Shown: positions 5,936 through 10,008 of the stretch, in pieces | Position numbering within the stretch: the first letter of the stretch is position 1 | Layout of the letters: each line of letters opens with the position of its first letter | Assembly (NCBI GenBank): GCA_031290855.1 | Contig: JAISLM010000001.1 | Location: forward strand, 1 to 10,008 | Length of the DNA: 10,008 bases | From: Spirochaetaceae bacterium | Lineage (GTDB): Bacteria; Spirochaetota; Spirochaetia; Treponematales; Breznakiellaceae | Direction: 5' to 3' | Translations under genes and position numbers: made by a program | The notes under the pieces: generated by a model | The model's database searches: none | What the model saw: only the letters and a program-made list of their open reading frames with translations | What the model was told of the DNA's origin: nothing

Positions 5936-6517
5936 CTATAAATTACCGGTATTTAGGGGGTGTGGTCCGCGTGGCCGGAAGCAGAATAGGCCGGCAAAGC
6001 CGGCGGCGATGATTAGTATCACGGGGTTGGCGTACCAGACAAGCGAGAGGGTGAAGCTTGCTAGGGCTATAGCAAGCGCCGCTACGTTCCGCAGGACGCC
6101 GCGGCGTTTCTGGATCAGGGCCGAGCAAAGCGTTACCACGGTTCTGGCGATCAAGGCGGCTATCGCCAGGCGTATGCCGGCAAAGGCGTTCTGTACGACT
6201 GGAATGTCGCTGAAGTTCTGGAGGACGAGCGCCGTCACGCTTACCAGCGTAACGCCGGGGAGGATGAAGCCCGCTGTGGCAGCCAGCGCCCCCGGCGTCT
6301 TCTTCCGCTTGTACCCGATGAAGGACGCGAGGTTTACGGCTATCACGCCGGGGGTGATCTGCCCTATCGTGTAAAACTCCACCACCTCGTCCATCGTGAG
6401 CCAGCCCTTGCCGTTCACGAGTTCCCGCTCGATGACGGGCATGATCGTGTAGCCGCCGCCGAAAGCGACGAGTCCTATTCTAACAAACGTAAAAAACAGA
6501 TCGAACAAGTCCCGCAT
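5936..6517 (-). CDS. Half-size chromate transporter (CHR family), no partner
   Basis: A 193-residue hydrophobic protein with one CHR domain, probably an inner-membrane anion transporter. Chromate is the named substrate of the family, but the physiological substrate here is unknown. The hallmark N-terminal motif FGGGY (19-23) follows the first membrane segment. Next come GWLTMDEVVEFYTIGQ and QITPGVIAVNLASFIGY (53-69), then further hydrophobic segments to about residue 175 and a short polar tail. Full-length ChrA proteins carry two such domains, and short ones are usually encoded as adjacent pairs that work together. No second CHR frame is present on either side. The upstream spacer is only 112 bases, and downstream are palindromes and remnants. 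The ATG at 6517 has a good Shine-Dalgarno sequence, GAGGT (6528-6524), six bases away, in contrast to most minus-strand neighbours. It may be cotranscribed with the COG0170 gene upstream. Confidence 0.88.
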   Translation of the reverse strand: MRDLFDLFFTFVRIGLVAFGGGYTIMPVIERELVNGKGWLTMDEVVEFYTIGQITPGVIAVNLASFIGYKRKKTPGALAATAGFILPGVTLVSVTALVLQNFSDIPVVQNAFAGIRLAIAALIARTVVTLCSALIQKRRGVLRNVAALAIALASFTLSLVWYANPVILIIAAGFAGLFCFRPRGPHPLNTGNL

Positions 6518-6544
6518 CGATCAACCTCACAAAACACAGCCCCC

Positions 6545-6630
6545 CGCACGTCAACCTGCAGCGCCCTCCCCTTCCCGCAAGTCTCCCCTTGTTGCGCCAT
6601 TCCCCCTCCCCTTCCCCATTGCAGCGCCCC
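6545..6630 (-). other. G-rich spacer with G-quadruplex potential before the chromate transporter gene
   Basis: Read on the minus (transcribed-sense) strand, the stretch contains GGGG, GGGG, GGGG and GGGGG separated by loops of 9, 2 and 1 bases, starting right at the stop codon of the COG0170 gene. A second block of G-runs follows. The 13-mer GGGAAGGGGAGGG occurs twice (6616-6604 and 6576-6564), each copy close to a GCGCTGCA or CGCTGCA sequence. There is no gene here. A structured leader or transcript boundary is possible but inferred only from composition. Confidence 0.45.
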
Positions 6631-7259
6631 TAGATGCCGAGGGAAAACTTTGCGGCAAAACCCGCGGCGAGCGGTATCACGATGTTGTCGTAATCGCCGA
6701 GAGGCAGCGCCTCGCAGACGGTTGCGGCGGCGGCGGTGGCGAGGGAGGCCTTCATGTCGCGGCATACGCACCAGGAGGAGAGCAGGATGCAAAAAAAGCA
6801 GGCAATAGAGCCTTCGACGCTCTTGCCGAAAAGAAAGGCCGGCCGGATACGCCCGAAAATCCGCCCGATCAGGGAAGAAAACCCGTCACCAAACGCGAGC
6901 GCGTATATCGCCATATTAGCGGCGCTTTCGGGGAACAGCAGCAGCGAAAACATGGCGCCGGCGCCGAGCGTTACGGGGCCCAGAACAAAATGACCGGTGT
7001 CCCGCCGGCGCGACGCCTTGCGGACGACGTCCGAAAAAAAAGGAATCTCAATGCCGGAAATACGGATGCTTTCCAGGGAAAAATAGAACATCACGCCGAG
7101 CGTAAGCCCCGCCACGGCAAAATCGCGGCCCGCGACGGCCAGCGCCGGCGTCAGGGCAATCAAAAAATGTATGCCCTTCCGCGTAATCTCGCTCCTGAAC
7201 CTATCTATAACTGAAAAAAGAGCGCATAAAGGAAAGCGTTTTCGGATATGTTCCAGCAT
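6630..7259 (-). CDS. Dolichol/phytol kinase-like CTP-dependent membrane protein (COG0170)
   Basis: A 209-residue multi-pass membrane protein of the SEC59/DGK1/VTE5 family, related to phosphatidate cytidylyltransferases. Members phosphorylate lipid alcohols or diacylglycerol with CTP, or act in polyprenol and quinone-precursor salvage. The substrate here cannot be read from sequence. Visible family motifs are RKGIH (27-31), GHFVLGP (89-95), FGDGFSSLIGRIFGR (123-137), FGKSVEGS (144-151) and the C-terminal EALPLGDYDNIVIPLAAG (183-200). Hydrophobic stretches at about 32-62, 92-122 and 150-182 are consistent with membrane segments. The frame stays open to an ATG at 7313, but the promoter at 7268-7296 would lie inside that longer version, so I place the start at 7259. 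No Shine-Dalgarno sequence is present. The gene is divergent from dxr, which makes an isoprenoid-lipid link attractive but unproven. Confidence 0.85.
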   Translation of the reverse strand: MLEHIRKRFPLCALFSVIDRFRSEITRKGIHFLIALTPALAVAGRDFAVAGLTLGVMFYFSLESIRISGIEIPFFSDVVRKASRRRDTGHFVLGPVTLGAGAMFSLLLFPESAANMAIYALAFGDGFSSLIGRIFGRIRPAFLFGKSVEGSIACFFCILLSSWCVCRDMKASLATAAAATVCEALPLGDYDNIVIPLAAGFAAKFSLGI

Positions 7260-7267
7260 TTGACCGT

Positions 7268-7296
7268 AGTATAACCGTGCCGTACCGATTTTGCAA
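7268..7296 (-). promoter_or_regulatory. Promoter of the COG0170 gene, predicting a leaderless mRNA
   Basis: On the minus strand, TTGCAA (7296-7291) is followed by exactly 17 bases and TATACT (7273-7268), 8 bases before the ATG at 7259. Hexamer quality and spacing are good, and there is no Shine-Dalgarno sequence. This supports choosing 7259 over 7313 as the start. It occupies the 108-bp divergent region shared with dxr. Confidence 0.65.
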
Positions 7297-7367
7297 GAAA
7301 CCACGGTTTGCACCAGGAAGCGTTCTCGCTTGAAACTTACGCGGCATCATGTTTCCATAGAAGGAAA

Positions 7368-8522
7368 ATGAAAAAGAGAATTGCGGTACTGGGGGCTACG
7401 GGATCGATTGGAAGGAACGCGCTTGATGTGGTACGGGAGGGAAGGGACAACTTCGAGCCGGTACTCTTTTCCGCAAACAGCAGGGCGGCGGAACTGTTCG
7501 CGCTTGCCGCCGAATTCCCCGGCGCAAAGATAGCGGTTTCCGGACAGCCGGCCGCGGCGGCGGACACTGACGGGATAGACGGGAAGCGCGTCTACCAGGG
7601 GCGGGACGGCCTTCTCGCCGCGATAAGGGACTGCGGCGCGGAACTCACGCTGAACGGGATTTCCGGCGCGGCGGGGCTGGAACCCTCGCTTGCGGCGCTG
7701 GAATCCGGCAGCGCCCTGGCGCTTGCCAACAAAGAAAGCATCGTGATGGCGGGGGCCCTCGTGCTGGAAACGGCGAGAAAACGCTCGCTGCCCGTGATAC
7801 CGGTTGATTCCGAACATTCCGCCGTCTTCAACCTGCTGCGGGCGCGGGAGGAGGACGCGCTGGACGAGGTGCTGATTACGGCGTCGGGCGGCCCGTTCCG
7901 CACATGGAGCGCGGAGGCCCTCGAAAAGGCGCGTCCCGGTGACGCGCTCGCCCACCCGACCTGGAAAATGGGCGCGAAAATCACGATAGATTCCGCGAGC
8001 ATGGCGAACAAGGGGCTGGAGGTAATAGAGGCGGCGCGGCTCTTTTCGCTTGATGCCGACAGGATAAAGGTCGTAGTCCATCCGCAGAGCGTGGTGCACT
8101 CTATGGTACGAATGAAGGACGGCGCTGTCTACGCGCAGCTTTCGAGCCCCGACATGAGGCTGCCGATACACCAGGCGCTGTACTACGGCGAAACCGCGCC
8201 CTCGCCGTGGGGACGCCTCGATTTTGACGATCTCAGCCTCACGTTTGAAAGGCCCGACACGGAACGTTTCCCGATGCTGGCCCTCGCCTACGGGGCGCTG
8301 CGGGCGGGCGGGCATTACCCGGTCGCGTACAACGCCGCAAACGAGTACGCGGTGAGCGCGTTCCTGGGCGGAAAAATCGCGTTCACCGGGATAAGCGCCG
8401 TCTGCGCCGCCGTGCTGGAAGCCGACTGGAGCGGCGGCGCGGAAGACCTGCAAGCGATCGTCGAAGCGGACCACAAAGCCCGCCGGGCCGCCGAAGCCCT
8501 GCTGAGCAACGGGCAATATTAG
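7368..8522 (+). CDS. dxr: 1-deoxy-D-xylulose 5-phosphate reductoisomerase
   Basis: DXR converts 1-deoxy-D-xylulose 5-phosphate to 2-C-methyl-D-erythritol 4-phosphate with NADPH and a divalent metal, the committed step of the MEP isoprenoid pathway in the cytosol. The protein is 384 residues, a normal length. It has the NADPH-binding GATGSIG (9-15), NKES (121-124), metal ligands D147 and E149 in PVDSEHSA and E218 in NKGLE, the active-site flap HPTWKMG (196-202), and VVHPQSVVHSMV (237-248). All key residues are present. The start is the ATG at 7368, giving the usual MKKRIAVLGATGSIG. The frame extends 20 codons further upstream without family similarity. The purine-rich GAAGGA (7360-7365) is only two bases from the ATG, unusually close for a Shine-Dalgarno sequence. 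No good -10 is seen; TTGAAA (7330-7335) with TTCCAT at 17 bases is weak. dxr often neighbours cdsA, uppS or rseP; here it stands alone, divergent from the COG0170 gene, and no rseP follows. Confidence 0.97.
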   Translation: MKKRIAVLGATGSIGRNALDVVREGRDNFEPVLFSANSRAAELFALAAEFPGAKIAVSGQPAAAADTDGIDGKRVYQGRDGLLAAIRDCGAELTLNGISGAAGLEPSLAALESGSALALANKESIVMAGALVLETARKRSLPVIPVDSEHSAVFNLLRAREEDALDEVLITASGGPFRTWSAEALEKARPGDALAHPTWKMGAKITIDSASMANKGLEVIEAARLFSLDADRIKVVVHPQSVVHSMVRMKDGAVYAQLSSPDMRLPIHQALYYGETAPSPWGRLDFDDLSLTFERPDTERFPMLALAYGALRAGGHYPVAYNAANEYAVSAFLGGKIAFTGISAVCAAVLEADWSGGAEDLQAIVEADHKARRAAEALLSNGQY

Positions 8523-8719
8523 GGTGTTTTCATGCCGTCCCCCTTGCCTTTCGCCTTCCGGCAAGCGGCTCACCGCCCGCCCGCTATGTCCAGGAACGCG
8601 CTTTCAAGGCAATACCCCGTGTGCGCGCCGGCCAGGGCCGCTTACGGTTCCCGTATCTTTTTCCGGGACGCCCGCGATTCGTCAGTCACGTTCATCGTTC
8701 CCGCCCGTTATTCGCGGCG

Positions 8720-8732
8720 GGGTCTGACCCCC
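8720..8732. repeat. 13-bp palindrome GGGGTCTGACCCC, copy 1
   Basis: A perfect inverted repeat with a 1-base centre, set in a longer GC-rich imperfect stem (gcggcg to cgccgc). Copies in the same orientation start at 8786 and 8972. Confidence 0.9.
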
Positions 8733-8784
8733 GCCGCCCTCCCGGCGGCCCTAAACGGCGCCTGGCAGCCCCTGCCACCCGTTA

Positions 8785-8848
8785 CGGGGTCTGACCCCGG
8801 CCCCACATATAGCGTACCGGCTTTCACCGGCGCCAGCCAAATCCGGCG
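8785..8848 (+). repeat. 64-bp direct repeat, copy 1
   Basis: Base-for-base identical to 8971-9034, at an offset of 186 bases. It starts with the GGGGTCTGACCCC palindrome (8786-8798) and continues through accggctttcaccggcgcc to a final ccggcg. Identity stops sharply at both ends, suggesting recent duplication or insertion of a defined unit. Confidence 0.95.
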
Positions 8849-8912
8849 ACTGTGCGTTATTCGCATCCCTCATCGCTCTAAACCTTTACCGGTTAACGAT
8901 TTAGGCCGGGCC

Positions 8913-8925
8913 GGGGTCAGACCCC
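8913..8925. repeat. 13-bp palindrome GGGGTCAGACCCC, inverted copy
   Basis: The same palindrome with the central base on the other strand (TCAGA instead of TCTGA), so it is an inverted copy. It lies between the two 64-bp repeats. Confidence 0.9.
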
Positions 8926-8970
8926 GACCGCCGCTCCAATTCATTATCGGACAACCATTTGGGCCGCCAG

Positions 8971-9034
8971 CGGGGTCTGACCCCGGCCCCACATATAGCG
9001 TACCGGCTTTCACCGGCGCCAGCCAAATCCGGCG
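8971..9034 (+). repeat. 64-bp direct repeat, copy 2
   Basis: The second perfect copy of the unit at 8785-8848, again beginning with GGGGTCTGACCCC (8972-8984). Copy 2 continues with cc after the repeat, which completes a second GGCGCC and makes a ggcgcc/ggcgcc inverted pair (9015-9020 and 9031-9036). The terminator of the LRR gene follows 23 bases later. Confidence 0.95.
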
Positions 9035-9057
9035 CCAGGCGACCGCCCGCGCTGCGG

Positions 9058-9090
9058 AAAAAAGCCCGCCTCCAGAAGGAGGCGGGCTTT
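9058..9090 (-). terminator. Intrinsic terminator of the LRR gene
   Basis: On the minus strand a 13-base-pair stem (9090-9078 with 9073-9061, core agcccgcctcc) closes a 4-base loop. The outer A-T pairs of the stem run into a T-tract whose six Ts span 9063-9058. It begins 15 bases after the LRR stop codon, the classic rho-independent arrangement. It is the only textbook terminator in the window. Confidence 0.92.
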
Positions 9091-9105
9091 GTACGGGGGA
9101 GCGGG

Positions 9106-10008
9106 CTACTGCGTTATCGTTTCGAAGTTCAGGTTGATGTCAACGGTGTAAGAGCCGCTGCTCACGCCGAAAGCTTTTTTGAAGTCGGTCTGCCATGTGT
9201 CGCCGTAGCCCGCCGGGGATGCCGGGGTCCTGATCGTAACGTTCTTGGAAAAGGTGCTGGAGGCGCTGTCGCCACTTCCAGACACGGACGGCGCGGCCTG
9301 GCCCATCGTGATCGTGAGGGCCTGGCCCCCGGTGTTGAGGAAAGCGCCCACTCCGACGTTTGTCACGGCGGGAATATTGAGTGTGGCGAGGGTGACGCAG
9401 TCGATGAAAGCCCCGTCGCCGATACTTGCCGCGGCGGGGAGGTTCACCGTAGCGAGAACGGAGCAGCCTTCGAAGGTCTCGGTGCCGACGCTTGTCAAGG
9501 CGGGGAGGTTCACCGTCTCGAGGGCGGCGCAGTTATAGAAGGCGTAGATGCCGATGCCTGTCGCGGCGGGCAGGTCCACCGTGGCGAGGGCGGCGCAGTT
9601 GCCAAAGGCTACGTAGCCGACGATTTCCGCCTTGGGGAGGTTCACCGTCTCGAGGGCGGCGCAGCCCGCGAATGCGTAGTTGCCGACACCTGTCGCGGCG
9701 GGGAGGTCCACCGTGGCGAGGGCGGCGCAGTCAGCGAATGCGTAGTTGCCGATACTTGTCGCGGCGGGCAGGTCCACCGTGGCGAGGAAACGGCGGTTAT
9801 AGAAGGCGGAAGCGCCGACCGCCGTAACGTTCACGCCGCCAAAGCTCTTCAGGACGGTAAAGTTCTTGAAGGTGGGCGAAATCTGTTTGCCCGCCTTTAT
9901 GCTCTCCGCCGGGGCGGGGAGGACGAGCGAGGCGATCCGGTTCTCGCCGGTGTTGGCGGCGCCGGGGTCGAACTCCGTGCCCGCCATCGTACAGGCGGAC
10001 AGGTCGAG
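9106..10008 (-). CDS. BspA-like LRR_5 repeat protein, C-terminal part (runs off right edge)
   Basis: The frame is open to the window end: seven more codons (LDLSACT) precede the first ATG at 9987, so the gene is 5'-partial and that ATG is internal. Seven 22-residue leucine-rich repeats of the LRR_5/BspA type occupy 9334-9795. Their consensus is CAALxTVxLPAATxIGxYAFxN, with a Cys opening every unit but the first. A less regular LRR-like segment lies before them. A non-repeat C-terminal domain follows (GDTWQTDFKKAFGVSSGSYTVDINLNFETITQ region) and ends at 9109. Such proteins are typically secreted or surface-attached and bind host or matrix components; any signal peptide lies beyond the window. 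No transmembrane anchor or sorting signal is visible at the C-terminus. An intrinsic terminator follows. The exact binding role is unknown. Confidence 0.9.
   Translation of the reverse strand, partial: LDLSACTMAGTEFDPGAANTGENRIASLVLPAPAESIKAGKQISPTFKNFTVLKSFGGVNVTAVGASAFYNRRFLATVDLPAATSIGNYAFADCAALATVDLPAATGVGNYAFAGCAALETVNLPKAEIVGYVAFGNCAALATVDLPAATGIGIYAFYNCAALETVNLPALTSVGTETFEGCSVLATVNLPAAASIGDGAFIDCVTLATLNIPAVTNVGVGAFLNTGGQALTITMGQAAPSVSGSGDSASSTFSKNVTIRTPASPAGYGDTWQTDFKKAFGVSSGSYTVDINLNFETITQ
9334..9795 (-). repeat. Seven tandem 66-bp repeats encoding the LRR array
   Basis: Seven in-frame units of 66 bp (22 codons) with no indels between them. The nucleotide similarity is high, for example ccaccgtggcgag recurs at 66-bp spacing. 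Such arrays can gain or lose units by slippage or recombination without frameshift. Confidence 0.9.

Larger units (their letters stand above)
8523..9057. other. Intergenic region of repeats, no convincing gene
   Basis: About 535 bases between the dxr stop and the LRR gene's terminator. It contains a perfect 64-bp direct repeat and four 13-bp palindromes (listed separately), plus GGCGCC-based inverted repeats. A long plus-strand frame (8532-9137) crosses it. It encodes compositionally odd sequence made partly of the repeat, runs through the terminator and overlaps the LRR gene antisense, so I do not call it. No clear terminator with a U-tract follows dxr. Confidence 0.75.

Noticed and set aside
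5842..5949. 9-base inverted pair ccggtaatt / aattaccgg
   Set aside because: The arms are about 90 bases apart and one lies in the coding end of the chromate transporter gene. No sign of an element.
7347..8573. Minus-strand 408-codon frame
   Set aside because: Antisense shadow of dxr, which has all catalytic motifs on the plus strand.
8532..9137. Plus-strand 201-codon frame after dxr
   Set aside because: It is built from the 64-bp repeats (offset 186 is divisible by three, so the repeat stays in frame), crosses the intrinsic terminator and overlaps the LRR gene antisense. It resembles no protein I know.
1..10008. Defence system, CRISPR array, tRNA, rRNA or riboswitch
   Set aside because: Nothing recognisable: no regularly spaced short repeats with unique spacers, no cloverleaf or conserved aptamer seen, and all coding regions are assigned to other families.

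Overview
The window is a GC-rich bacterial chromosome segment with housekeeping genes separated by intergenic regions full of palindromic repeats. A spirochaete of the Treponema group (Treponematales) is my best guess, not a proven assignment. It rests on three things: an HrpA-type DEAH helicase of only about 840 residues (the short form known from Borrelia), a surface protein of BspA-like LRR_5 repeats, and the palindrome-rich intergenic regions. All recognised genes are on the minus strand except dxr.

Layout by increasing coordinate. The 5' part of clpB (1-637, minus) runs off the left edge exactly at its Walker A motif. A 230-bp spacer holds a perfect 42-bp palindrome. Next is a degenerate short-chain-dehydrogenase-like gene (869-1558, minus) with a consensus-quality promoter just upstream (1577-1605). 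The HrpA-like RNA helicase follows (1721-4249, minus). Positions 4403-4577 carry a composite of nested palindromes that has become the 3' end of a DUF2156 gene (4516-5439, minus). A 490-bp spacer then carries another copy of the palindrome, smaller palindromes and a possible gene remnant. Then come an orphan half-size chromate transporter (5936-6517, minus), a G-rich spacer, and a COG0170 (dolichol/phytol kinase, CTP-dependent) membrane protein (6630-7259, minus). That gene is divergent from dxr (7368-8522, plus), the second enzyme of the MEP isoprenoid pathway. After dxr lie about 535 bp without a convincing gene, holding a perfect 64-bp direct repeat and four copies of a 13-bp palindrome. 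A strong intrinsic terminator (9058-9090) then serves the partial BspA-like LRR gene (9106 to beyond 10008, minus).

The genes do not form one pathway. ClpB and the helicase act in protein and RNA quality control. dxr, and perhaps the COG0170 protein, belong to isoprenoid and lipid metabolism. The LRR protein is probably exported.

Two patterns stand out more than any single gene. First, several minus-strand genes lack a Shine-Dalgarno sequence and have a -35/-10 pair at 17-18 bp spacing whose -10 hexamer ends 7-8 bases before the ATG, which predicts leaderless or nearly leaderless mRNAs. Second, a palindromic repeat family based on the arm TGAGGCTGTTCCAAAACT occurs at three loci. One copy shows paired (compensatory) changes in its stem, and another has replaced the C-terminus of the DUF2156 protein. 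I saw no defence system, CRISPR array, tRNA, rRNA or intact transposase.
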